NCBI RefSeq assembly: GCF_042100115.1 | Contig: NC_091277.1 | Location: forward strand, 186,001-250,000 | Direction: 5' to 3' | Source of the DNA: Alternaria dauci | Taxonomy: Eukaryota; Ascomycota; Dothideomycetes; Pleosporales; Pleosporaceae | Length of the DNA stretch: 64,000 nt | In this document: piece by piece, positions 33,677-43,800 of the stretch | Numbering within the stretch: the stretch's first letter is position 1 | Layout: the number at the start of each line of letters is the position of its first letter | Notes under the pieces: generated by a model | What the model saw: the letters and a program-made list of their open reading frames with translations, nothing else | Databases searched by the model: none | What the model was told of the DNA's origin: nothing | Made by a program: the position numbers and the translations under genes

Positions 33677-34846
33677 TCACTCATGAGTAGCTATGTGTCT
33701 GTCCAGATTGCTCTTGTTCTTGATGACCCTCCCACATGTCGGGCAGGCCATCTCTTGCACAGTGTGACAATTACCCTGTGTAATATGTCTTTTCAGATTC
33801 GCCATCTGCGCAAACTCCTTCTGACATCCACCACAGGTCAGCCTAAGAGCTCTAGCAGCATCCCTCTTTGGCTTGCACGCAACTTTTGAATCTCGGTGCC
33901 TCTTTAGTTCCGTCTTGTTGGCAAAGTTGAGACCACAGTCATTGCAAGGGGACTGTGCGGTGTCCTTGGCTTTCTTCGCTCGTTCCCGTTGGTACTCGTT
34001 GACGTGCTCTTGATTCGCTTCATTCCATGCCCGCTTCAGTTCCTTCCTAAACTCGACATTGTTCTCTCTCCAGATCTTATCTTTTGCCTTGTTCCTCTCA
34101 GCACGTTCTTGAAGAAGCTGAGCAATCTCCTCAGGTCGTATCGCTTCCAGGCTTCGACTCTCGTACATGCAGCTGTGGCTGTTCAAACCATCATACTCCT
34201 GGTCACTCTTCTTCCATAATGCAAGGCGTTCGCAGTTCTTCCAGGTGCCAACCATGGTCCAGAGTCGGAACGTAAGCGTGTGTTCAACAGCAAGCACGAG
34301 AGTCTGAGCAAACCCTAGAAGGACTGGGTTGCTAGGCTGATCAAAGTAGAATGGAACTGCAACGTGTGACACCTTGTACCCATTTTGCATGGCGCAGTAC
34401 ACATATCTAGGTATTACCCGTGAATCTCCGCTGCTGAGAATAACAGTCAGAAAAGTAGGTCTAGACCAAGATGCTTTGAAGGTAACATACCGGTAATGTT
34501 TATATCTGCCGTAAAGACCTTCCAGAGAATTCACAGAAGAACCAACATAGAGTTTTGGCCTGCAACCAGATTTTTCGAGGACCAAGATGTAGACTCCCCA
34601 TCTGTCGCACCAGCATGGGTCACTTGGACGAAGTCTGGTGATCGCCTTGATTTGCTGGATTGTAGGCGGACGTCCTGAGCAGAGAATTGGCATGAGCGAA
34701 GCGTCGAAAACACAGCCGAGAAGTTGAAGAAGGGACACCACATTGCGAAGGTCAGAGAATATCCGAATGCGAAATAAAGGTGTCTGCGCATCCGCAGCAA
34801 TCGAGCGGAATATCAGCACGGCGAAGAACAAGAAGAGCGCATCCAT
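33677..34846 (-). CDS. GIY-YIG nuclease-like protein with three C-terminal zinc fingers
   Basis: Single exon, 389 aa from the ATG at 34846; an in-frame ATG at 35002 would add 52 low-complexity residues from the tandem repeat, which I think unlikely. The GIY-YIG fold is visible: WGVYILVLEKSG (GVY for GIY), KLYVGSS (YVG for YIG), GRYKHYR with the expected arginine, and LVLAVEHTLTFRLW with the probable catalytic glutamate. Next comes a basic, charged coiled coil (IAQLLQERAERNKAKDKIW, KELKRAWNEANQ). Three fingers close the protein: CNDCGLNFANKTELKRH (C2HC), CGGCQKEFAQMANLKRH and CPTCGRVIKNKSNLDRH. Nuclease plus sequence-specific fingers is what a site-specific endonuclease needs. The N-terminus (MDALFLFFAVLIF) is oddly hydrophobic. 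Same strand as tubulin, 344 bp after its stop. Confidence 0.8.
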   Translation of the reverse strand: MDALFLFFAVLIFRSIAADAQTPLFRIRIFSDLRNVVSLLQLLGCVFDASLMPILCSGRPPTIQQIKAITRLRPSDPCWCDRWGVYILVLEKSGCRPKLYVGSSVNSLEGLYGRYKHYRYVTFKASWSRPTFLTVILSSGDSRVIPRYVYCAMQNGYKVSHVAVPFYFDQPSNPVLLGFAQTLVLAVEHTLTFRLWTMVGTWKNCERLALWKKSDQEYDGLNSHSCMYESRSLEAIRPEEIAQLLQERAERNKAKDKIWRENNVEFRKELKRAWNEANQEHVNEYQRERAKKAKDTAQSPCNDCGLNFANKTELKRHRDSKVACKPKRDAARALRLTCGGCQKEFAQMANLKRHITQGNCHTVQEMACPTCGRVIKNKSNLDRHIATHE

Positions 34847-34881
34847 AATGCTGACGAGGACATGCGAGAGTTCAGACGAAA

Positions 34882-34984
34882 GAGCAGTCGAGAGAAGCCG
34901 AGTAGTCGAGCAGAGAAGCCGAGTAGTCAAGCAGAGAAGCTGAGCAGTTGAGAGAAAAGGTGAGCAGTCGAGAAAAGGTGAGCG
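34882..34984. repeat. Short tandem repeat, 18-21 bp units
   Basis: About five imperfect units of the type GAG(C/T)AGTCGAGCAGAGAAGC lie between the tubulin stop and the ATG of the GIY-YIG gene. On the minus strand the frame through them would give a leucine/serine/threonine-rich string, which is why the longer start of that gene is doubtful. Confidence 0.75.
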
Positions 34985-35189
34985 CCGGTGGACTACGTCC
35001 ATGGGGAAGGTGCACACCTTCCCGGGACGACCAGGAACTCGGCAAGAGCAATCTGCATACACACTTAGTGAGAAACATCAATCTTGAGAAACAAGTGCAA
35101 AGCATAAACTCAGTAACTATCTACTCGCTATCCGCTCCCAATTACCCGTGAACTTACTCCTTGTCATCGTGTAACATGTTGGAAGCACC

Positions 35190-37042
35190 TTAGTACTCTG
35201 CCTCGACGCCCTCGTCGTCAAGGCCATCGGCACCCACCTCCTGTAAGAATATTAGCATTACGACTTTAAGGACAGGACGGGACTACTTAAAAAATAATCC
35301 TTCTCAAGTGCTGCGAGATCTTCTCTCGCTTCGCTAAATTCACCCTCCTCCATGCCCTCGCCCACATACCAGTGCACAAAGGCGCGCTTGCTGTACATGA
35401 GATCGAATTTGTGGTCGAGGCGCGACCAGGCTTCCGCAATGGCCGTCGTGTTGGACAGCATGGCGACGGAGCGGTCGACGGACGAGAGTTCGGAGCCGGG
35501 GACGGAGATGGGCCTAGAATGATGTCAGAATAGGGGATTGGACAGGGGAGAGGGAGACGTACTTGGTGTAGTTGATGCCGAGCTTGAAGCCAGTGGGGCA
35601 CCATTCGACTAGGTTGAAAGAGGACTTGGCCTTGAGCGCACCGGCGGCGGCGGAGCAGTCGCGGGGGACAATGTCGCCGCGGTAGAGGAGCGCGACGGCC
35701 ATGTACTTTCCGTTGCGGGGGTCACAGACAACCATCTGGTTGTTGGGCTCAAAGCCTGGTCAAGTCAGCACGACATACATCAGAGCGACATGGCGTTGAC
35801 GTACACTGGAAGGTAAGGTCAGAGACCTTGAAGCTCTCGTGGGAGCTCTTCTTGGCCGAGATGACGGGCGCGTAACTGATGAGCGGGTAGTGGATACGCG
35901 GGTACGGCACCAGGTTGGTCTGGAACTCGTTCAAGTCGACATTGAGCGCACCGTCGAAGCGCAGCGACGAGGTGATGGAGCTGACAACCTGGGCAATGAG
36001 GCGGTTGAGGTGCTCGTAGTTGGGTCGGGGAATGTCCAAGCTGCGTCTGCAGATGTCGTAGACAGCTTCGTTGTCAACAAGGAAAGTGCAGTCCGAGTTC
36101 TCAATGGTGCTGTGAGTCGACAGAACAGCGTTGTAAGGCTCGACGACCGAGGTAGAGACGCGAGGCGCTGGGTACACGGCGAATTCGAGCTTGCACTTCT
36201 TGCCGTAGTCGGTGCTGAGGCGCTCGAGGAGGAGCGCACCGAAACCGGAACCGGTACCGCCACCAAAGGAGTGGAAGATGAGGAAACCTTGGAGGGAGGA
36301 GCAGTTATCTGAGTTTGTTAGCAGACGCACTGTGTGCGAGTGAGCATCAGACTCACCAGCAACGCGACGGATCTTCTCAATGACACTGTCGACCATCTCC
36401 TTGCCAATGGTGTAGTGGCCACGAGCATCTATCCTCGTCAGTATCGCAGCGTCGCCCAGCAGCTTCCCGACACGCACAGTTGTTGGCCGCATCCTCCTTG
36501 CCGCTGATCAACAGCTCGGGGTGGAACAGTTGGCGGTAGGGACCCGTTCGGATCTCGTCAATGGGCGACGGGTCCAGGTCGACAAAGATGGAACGGGGAA
36601 CGTATTTGCCGCTGCCAGTCTCGGTGAAGAAGGTCTCGTAGGAGCCGCCCTCGCCAAGCTCCTTCGCATCGGGGTTGGGACGGCCATCGGGGAGCAGGCC
36701 GTGCTCGAGGAGGTACCTGGGGTCACGCTGTCAACAAGACTGGGGGCGCATGCGGTGGTGGTATAACATACAGCTCCCAGGCGCTGTTACCGAGCTGGGT
36801 ACCAGCCTGGCCGATGTGAAGGTGGCAGATCTGTAGAGCGTGGTGTTAGCAGTGCGCGCCCTGTCAACATGCGACGAGTCTGGGTGGTCGCAATCCCTGA
36901 TTCTTTCATGTCCTCTTGCGACCAGGCACTGAACAATAGCATCTAGCTTCGTCTGATGCATGTCGGCGCAAGAGGCGGGGCCCATGCAAGCAATTGAAGG
37001 CGCAAAAGAAAGCATTGCAGCGTGACATACCTCTCCTCGCAT
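35190..37042 (-). CDS. TUB1: Alpha-tubulin
   Basis: GTP-binding subunit of microtubules. Exons complement(35190..35240, 35294..35513, 35563..35755, 35805..36308, 36357..36428, 36478..36716, 36772..36830, 37031..37042), giving 449 aa, the normal length. Exon 1 codes only MRGE. Seen: [18 protein letters not shown], the glycine loop [40 protein letters not shown], and the C-terminal [20 protein letters not shown] before the acidic tail [16 protein letters not shown]. All introns have GT..AG except the last: after KDY (35294) the sequence reads TTTTTTAAGTAG, so no GT donor exists in phase 0 at the expected place. Read straight through, the protein would end [14 protein letters not shown]. The only phase-0 GT (CCC|GTCCTG) would leave a 38-base intron. 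A second tail exon lies at 32717. Confidence 0.93.
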
Positions 37043-37657
37043 GGTGGATGTGTTGCTGTGTCAAACAGACGACTGTCAAAGGAGACTTGAAGTTGCTGGC
37101 GTCGACGCTGGAGGCAGAAGGGTTCTGGGTTCAAGCGGTGAGGAGCGCCGCGTTGGTCTAGCTTGGTGGGGTCGCGGCAGGGGTTCGGCGCGCACGGCTT
37201 GTTTGTCGACGCGACCAGTCGCGACCAGCTAGACACACACACGCCTTGCCGCTTTCGGCCATACCAACCGTGGCGGCCATGCGGCACAGCGGGAGGACCG
37301 CTCGTTTTCAGGGATGTGTGCCTGCGGTGTGATGGTGAAGACAACTGGACCTCGGACGGTACTGTTGCTGAGCATTTGCGGTGTGGGAGTCAGCGTACTA
37401 TCAAGTGCACGCCGACGATCCTGCCACTGTGTGCACAAACCTTGCGCGCCAAGTCAGTGCATGTTGCGAACCATGTCCATTTCTAGTCTAAACTGCCTCC
37501 AATGAAGGGGCAGGGGATATCATGTGCTGAAGGAGACCAAACCGCCGTCTATGTGTACTGTATGCGCTCAAAATTACCACCATCTCAAGTAGATGCTCAT
37601 CCACCTGGAAAGCGGCCTTATTCCAGGATCATCATCGATGACTTTCCCACGAATCCA
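37043..37657. other. Intergenic: tubulin promoter and lipase 3' side
   Basis: 615 bp between the start of alpha-tubulin and the stop of the lipase, both on the minus strand. No gene-like frame and no repeat that I recognise. Confidence 0.4.
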
Positions 37658-39910
37658 TTACCCTCCACGCCCATCGACCACCGCCTCCTTCCCCTTCTCA
37701 CTCCACTCCCCCGCACTCGCATCAACCTCCCTCCCCCTCTTCTCGCCCTTGTTATAAAACTCCTTGATATCCTCACACCCCTTTGGCGTCCTACACACCC
37801 TCCTTGCCTCCTCGCTCGCCGTCTTCCAAATCGTCTCTCTAACCTCCTTCCCCACCTTCTCAATCGCATCCATGGCCCAGATAACATCCAGATGCTCGTA
37901 CCCTTCGATAACCTTGGCGTGCACGACATCAACATGCGGTTCCCGTCCACGCTCAAAGCGACGTAGCAGACGACGGCCATCAACCAGATCGTCGGCGCCA
38001 CAGACCCAGAGAGCAAACGGAGGCGTCTGCGGACTGTACCATGCATACCGCTCTGCCTCTTTCCTCTCACCACCATGCTCCTCCTTCTCCTCGTCCGATT
38101 CGTGAGCACCATCTTTGTCACTTTGGGTATGCTTTTGTTCCCCCTGCTCCTCTTCATCCTCCCTATCCTCCATACTCTTCTCCTCCCTCGTAGCCAAAAT
38201 ACACTTCTGCCTCGCAAAGCACTCGCGTCCCAACCACCACCTCATACTCTCCGCACTCACATAGACCGGCGCAAACTGAAACATACGATTCCGCAAATCC
38301 CTCTCCCACCGCTCATCCGTCCAATTGAACAAGAACGCAAAAACGCGGTAGCCCATGGAGCCATAAAACCTGCCCGGCAACATCCCATGCATGACCATCA
38401 TGAACGGAATAAACGCATGTATCCCAAACACTGTCCGAAACATATTCGGACTAATAACCTGCATAAACTTGAACTGCGCTTTGCCAATCAACCGCCCCGC
38501 ATACGCCGCAGGCGCAAGCCCACAAAACACACTAATCTTCTCCCCAATCTCAGGCCTTTGTTCTTTCGCCAGCGCAACAAGAGTCTGCGTCGTGCCCTGG
38601 CTATGCGCCACGAGGCCCAGCTTCTCGAACCCAGTTTCCGATAGCACACGCGAGATGAGCGCAGGGAGATCCATGACGCCCATCTGTCGGATGTTCCATG
38701 CCCACATGCGCGGGTCGCCGTAGTCGAGGGTGCAGTGGCGCGGCTTGAAGCCACATCTGTTGTTCCCGAGCCAGACGTCGTAGCCAGATTTGGCGAGGAA
38801 GAAAGCGAGGCTGTCGTCGTCGTTGGTGCAGTAAGCACCCGCTGATTGCAAAAGGCCATGGATCATCAGCACGGGGTACTTTTTCTCGCCGTCGGTATAT
38901 TGCGAGCCGGTGACGTGCGTGCGGTCTTGTGGAAAGAGCTCAGGAGAGTGCGGGGAGCGCGCAGAGGCGTCTGTACGCGAGTAGTCGCGCGGATTGTACA
39001 GATGCCAGAGTTCGATGATGAAGCCGTCCTCGGTCTGGACGTTGAAGATTTCGCAGTCGAGACCCACGCGTCGGGCATAGTAGCGTACGTCGCAGACGAG
39101 CGGATCGGGGCCGCCTTCCAAGGGCGAAAAGTCTTCGGCATCACTGCTATCCTCTCCAGACCCTAGTTTCTTGGCCGAGGACACGGTGTCGCGTTTTTTC
39201 CATGCTCTTTCTGCTTCTCGACGGGCGCGCTTTCGTCTAGCCTCTTCTTCGTAGAATGGGCGCCGCTTTTCGGGATCGCAGAACGTCAGCAGGAGGAAGA
39301 GGTGCTTGCACATGCCTGGGAGAGACGTAAAGCCCGCGCCCAAGACAATAACGAGCAGAAACAAAAACGACAGAATACCGGATGAGAACCGGAAGAACCA
39401 GCATTGACACTGTCTCATGAGCGTAGGCGGTCCGTACATGGGGAGAGGCGGGAACAGAGGATTCGTCTTCCATGGTGCTTTGGCATCTCCCAGTGGAACA
39501 TCAGATTTGCCTTCGCCGTTCATCTCTGCTTCTTTGGGGAGCAGACCGTGTACAGTCCCATCTTTTGCTTCTCTGAGCCGCGGTTCCAGGCCTTCCTTCC
39601 ACGTCGGATCGCGGTCGTCGATGAGATCCCGCAGCTGATTCAGCTTCGTCGCTTCCTCAAGTGGAACGGCAGGTAAGCGATGGCCGTCCGCGGTCTCGAT
39701 AACGGGGTCCTGCGGCGTTATGAAGCGTGCCTCGACCGCTTGTGTAGGGCCCGTGTTCTCATCTTCCTGGTCTGGTGTGTATTGTCCGAGACGCTCGGCC
39801 TGGTGGGCGAAATCTACTGCAGCTTGTGACTTGGATTTGTTTTTCTGTGCATCGTGGTGGAACTGCTCGTGAACACGATGTTTGACGGATGTGACAGTGG
39901 CACTCGCCAT
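37658..39910 (-). CDS. AB-hydrolase lipase, steryl-ester hydrolase type (Yeh/Tgl1-like)
   Basis: Single exon, 750 aa. The protein has an N-terminal soluble part of about 165 residues, a membrane segment (SSGILSFLFLLVIVLGAGF), then the lipase body: CDVRYYARRVGLDCEIFNVQ (AB-hydrolase lipase region), VLMIHGLLQSAGAY (oxyanion part), GYDVWLGNNRCG, nucleophile elbow LVAHSQGTTQ with Ser at about 433, WVCGADDLVDGRRLL (Asp) and GYEHLDVIWAMDAI (His). The catalytic triad is thus complete. This is the layout of yeast Yeh1/Yeh2, which release sterols from steryl esters at lipid droplets or plasma membrane. An insertion rich in E, D and K (REEKSMEDREDEEEQ) sits before the Asp motif. A related triglyceride-lipase activity cannot be excluded. 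Confidence 0.88.
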   Translation of the reverse strand: MASATVTSVKHRVHEQFHHDAQKNKSKSQAAVDFAHQAERLGQYTPDQEDENTGPTQAVEARFITPQDPVIETADGHRLPAVPLEEATKLNQLRDLIDDRDPTWKEGLEPRLREAKDGTVHGLLPKEAEMNGEGKSDVPLGDAKAPWKTNPLFPPLPMYGPPTLMRQCQCWFFRFSSGILSFLFLLVIVLGAGFTSLPGMCKHLFLLLTFCDPEKRRPFYEEEARRKRARREAERAWKKRDTVSSAKKLGSGEDSSDAEDFSPLEGGPDPLVCDVRYYARRVGLDCEIFNVQTEDGFIIELWHLYNPRDYSRTDASARSPHSPELFPQDRTHVTGSQYTDGEKKYPVLMIHGLLQSAGAYCTNDDDSLAFFLAKSGYDVWLGNNRCGFKPRHCTLDYGDPRMWAWNIRQMGVMDLPALISRVLSETGFEKLGLVAHSQGTTQTLVALAKEQRPEIGEKISVFCGLAPAAYAGRLIGKAQFKFMQVISPNMFRTVFGIHAFIPFMMVMHGMLPGRFYGSMGYRVFAFLFNWTDERWERDLRNRMFQFAPVYVSAESMRWWLGRECFARQKCILATREEKSMEDREDEEEQGEQKHTQSDKDGAHESDEEKEEHGGERKEAERYAWYSPQTPPFALWVCGADDLVDGRRLLRRFERGREPHVDVVHAKVIEGYEHLDVIWAMDAIEKVGKEVRETIWKTASEEARRVCRTPKGCEDIKEFYNKGEKRGREVDASAGEWSEKGKEAVVDGRGG

Positions 39911-40822
39911 GTTGGGCTGGATAAAGTTCAGTGGTTCGACAATGGTGGTGTGGAGACTGCAGAGGTCCGCGGAGCATCAGTATGGCTGCTCGGCGGCTTA
40001 GACGCTTCCCTGCCTTATATTTCTAGGTGGATGGTCGCGATCATCTGAACGTGCAGAAAGGGCTGTGAGACACAAGGGAGAGATTGAATGACGTGAAAGA
40101 GGTGAAAGACATGTTGCGGCTTTTTTGTGAATCGATATTTTTGACGCGGTGGCTGCTCGCGCCTTGGTCGGAGATAGCATTACGTCAGGTTGGAGGAGGA
40201 AGCGGCAAATCACCAAGCGATCTCATGCTGGGATGCATCTCAACCACCGCGTTTGGAAAATCCACAGCGGGAGATGGAGGCAGGGTTCGCTACTGTGGCT
40301 ATGGTTTGCATGGCGTTGGTCTGTTGTTTTCTGACATGTGAAGAGGTTGCGGACTTGACTCCGGTGTCGCGAATTTCAACGTCGCGCGTCAAGAAAGGAC
40401 GTTGCTGTAGATGCATTTGAGTGTATCAGACGTCACTGCCATGCGCAATTGATAAAGCGAGGCGTTGGTTGGATAGATGCACGTGCTTTCATGATGAGTG
40501 ACGTCTGACGAGCCGTCGATACCGATCAGAGCCATCTCGACATTCAGCCCGTAGTTGGCTAGTGCACGACAAACATTTGCACGAACAGAGAAAGGCTGCA
40601 GCTGTAATGGTCCTGAATCGCGCGCCTGTTGGATTACTGTTCCCCAATGAGTCCAGTGGACGCGGGGACTGGTCGCAGGTACCCATGCATTCCGAGCGGA
40701 CTAGCTCTGCCGAGGCAATGCGGCTCTACTATTCATGGCCGAGCTGATGGCACGCAACAAACAGAGAGCCGCCAATGCTCACAACACTGTCCACTGCGGC
40801 AGATACTCTTCAATAACTCATC
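39911..40822. other. Intergenic, divergent promoters of lipase and PEX6
   Basis: 912 bp between two divergent start codons. Apparent frames are short and without protein features. No repeats recognised. Confidence 0.4.
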
Positions 40823-43800
40823 ATGGACGCGCAGAATGGAGTCGTTCATGCACACAAGAAGCGGCGGAGGAGACGTCTTGACCGCCCTCCCATCTCGGCG
40901 CGACTGCTGCTCGACGACCGCATCAAGGGCGAGGTCGGAGTGCTGTCGGAGGACTTGTTCAACGACCTGTTTCCTGGGTCCAGAAGCAAGAGCACGGGTA
41001 TGTGAGAAGAAGAGCGGACAGGGAGAGTACGAAAGAAGTCACTGACAAGAGCAGCAGCGAATGGAGATGCGCCAGACTCGCATCGTGTCCAACACGTCGC
41101 CATAACTCCGTGGCTTCCGAGCTCCGTCGTCGCTCCCCAGAACACTCCCTGGACCATTCTGCCTGTGCGACCGGCAGAGAAGACGGAGAATGGCACGGCG
41201 CGTCCGCACTCGTCCCTCCAGATCCCGGCCGCGTCCCTGGCCCTCCAGTCCTTTTCGCAGCTCCTTCAGAACGTCGCCCCGAACAGGACGCAGCGACGAG
41301 ACACGCCCATCGAGGTGCGCATATACGATGTTGTGCCCGTCGGCCTCGACACCGTCTACGTCAATCTCGACACGGAAGCGCTGCGGAAGCTGGACGAGGT
41401 GCATGCAAAATTCGGCGGCGGTTTCATTACCCAGATGAATGGCGCATCGCGAGCCTCCAAGAGCCGTCTGCAAGCGAACGGGACCAAGGGCAAGGCCGTC
41501 GACCTCGCAGCCCAGGAGGAGGTCTGGCGACAGGCCGTACGCGAAGCCCTACAACTGCCCACCGTCCTCCACACGGGCGATTTGCTTCCGCTGAAGCTAC
41601 CCGCCCATCCCATCACCCACGTCCCGCCTCCGCCGGCCAAGATCAGCGCCTCCGAACCCGTCTCGCAAGGGCTCCTGCTCCCGAGCACGAGAATCGTCAT
41701 ACTACAATCGCATCGCAGCAGCTCCAAGCACGCCGTCATCGCCCCGCCCGTTAAACAGCCTCCGACTACCAATGGCTTCGGCGACGACGATGAAGCCGAC
41801 GATACCTCAAACGATACCTTCTACTCTGCCACAGAAGACAACTCGCGCAATGCCACGCCGCCAGACGGGGAATCGACCGACAATTTCGAGTCTGAGCTCT
41901 CTGAGAGCGATGCGGGCGATTTGTCCGACGAGTCCGACGACATCATCTCGTTGAATGCGCCCATGCTCCCACCTCAGTCCTCTGGTGTGCTTTCCTCCTT
42001 TACCTCCGCAACGCCGCGACCCGGCAACTTCCGCACCAACGGAATCGCGACGCCCGGATCAGTATACTCCAGTTTCACAGCTACGACAGCCCGCGGGCCG
42101 ACAAGCAAGAGCAAGGTGTTCAAGGCCCAGGGACTTCTCCAGAGCGTTCCGGACGATCTTGTGCACCCAAAGCCAGGGAGCGAAGACGACGAAGAGGCTC
42201 GTGTTTTCGTCGACATCAATACACTAGTCAAAATCGGCTGCTTTTCGGGCGACTGGGTCAAGCTCGAGGGCACCGAAGCCCCTTCATCACATCCTCTGTG
42301 GGGCTTGGGCGCATTTGGACGAGTAGAAGAGGAAGAGAGTACGAATTGGCGTCCCGTCAGGGTCTTTGGCTTGCCAGAAAACATGTCAAAGAAGGTGGCG
42401 CGGTACCCGGTCCAGAAGACTTCAGATACCGACCGCCGAAGTAGTTTCTCGGGCTTCTCACAACCAACGTCGTCGTTGCATGCCTACCTTTCGCCAATTC
42501 TCCTTGCAAATCTGGGCAGTCCTTCTCACCTCCGTATTACCCCGTTAGCCCCCGGCCAGTCTTTGCATCTGCCTAGGAGCGCCATCCAGAAGCCGCGGTT
42601 GAATGGCTCTTCCTTACCGCCATCCGCCAAAGAGGTTACGCTTCTAAAAGTATCAACACCTCTATCGTCTGACCGCTTGCTCCAACCCAGTTTATTCGCG
42701 GCTTTGAAAGACCACTTTGAGCAAAAGCGGCGGATAGTGAAGAGCGGCGACCTGATAGGCGTATCGATCGACGAATCTCTTGGTCGGGCAGTGTTCCAGA
42801 CTACAACAGAAGAGGATGCTGGCAACGATGAGCTGCTCGCGAGAGCCAAGCCAACTGCTAGTGATGAGAGCACTAGCGTCAGCAGCCGCAATCCAAAGGT
42901 CGTATCGTGGTTCAAGATTGGCAACGTATCAAGTCCCGCTCATGCGTCTCACGATGGCGAAGAAGCCGATATCTGGGGTGGCGCTGTGACGGTAGATGCC
43001 GCCAGCACAAAGATGGAAATGCACGGCAGCGAGCAAGGCAAGACGCCAGCTCCCATCAACAACGCATGGCAGTACTATCTGGGTGCGAAACGAGCTCCAG
43101 TCTCGAGCTCCCAAAAGACCATGGCACTGGAGGAACTGCCCAAACCCTACATCTCATCGCTTCGGAGACGATTGCGGGAACTCATGTCTGTGGCTACCAG
43201 CCCTCGAGCCATTCACCTAGGTCTGCCGCCCATCGCCGTCTTGATCACTTCGACCCAACGTGGCATTGGCAAGTCTACCGTTGCGACGAAAGCTTGTGAG
43301 GACCTCGGTCTGCACACGTTTTCCATCGATGCTTTCGACATTGTCACTGAAGGCGGTGCCGGGGGCGGCGATGTCAAAACTGAAGGCTTCCTCAAAGCCA
43401 GGGCCGAGCGAGCCTTGACATGCGGCGCTGAATTCACAGCACTGTTAGTAAAGCACGTCGACGCACTCAACGCCGATCGCATGAACACAGCCCTGAAAGA
43501 GATCCTGGCCGACTCCCGCGTGCTCATCGCAACAACCACCGAAATCGACAAGGTACCAGAAGGCATCCGCGGCCTCTTCACCCACGAGATTGAAATGACA
43601 GCCCCCGACGAAGGCGAACGAGAAGGCATCCTCCGAAGCATCGTCGACGACGCCGGCATCCGTCTCTCGCCCGAAGTCGATCTCGCAAACGTCGCCGTCA
43701 AGACGGCTGCCCTCGTCGCCGGCGACCTCGTCGACGTCGTCGACAGAGCGCTCGTCGCAAAGCAACAACGCCTCGAAGCCCTTGCCGTCTCCGCTTCAAA

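Larger units (their letters stand above)
32782..35294 (-). mobile_element. Putative GIY-YIG homing-type element inserted in the last alpha-tubulin intron
   Basis: Borders: the left end is where tubulin intron sequence (CTAATAATTTTTCTAG side) gives way to array B; the right end is the 3' edge of tubulin exon 7, where the GT donor is missing. Content in the order read on the minus strand: replacement tubulin tail exon, short-unit tandem repeat, GIY-YIG/zinc-finger gene, tail module, about 95-bp array. Array A plus the displaced tail exon at 32717 look like an older unit of the same type that lost its nuclease gene. The arrangement parallels known endonuclease elements in fungal mitochondrial genes that carry a substitute gene end. 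That it is mobile is inference from structure. Confidence 0.55.

Noticed and set aside
35839..36312. Plus-strand frame across the tubulin gene
   Set aside because: Shadow of a highly conserved gene on the other strand.
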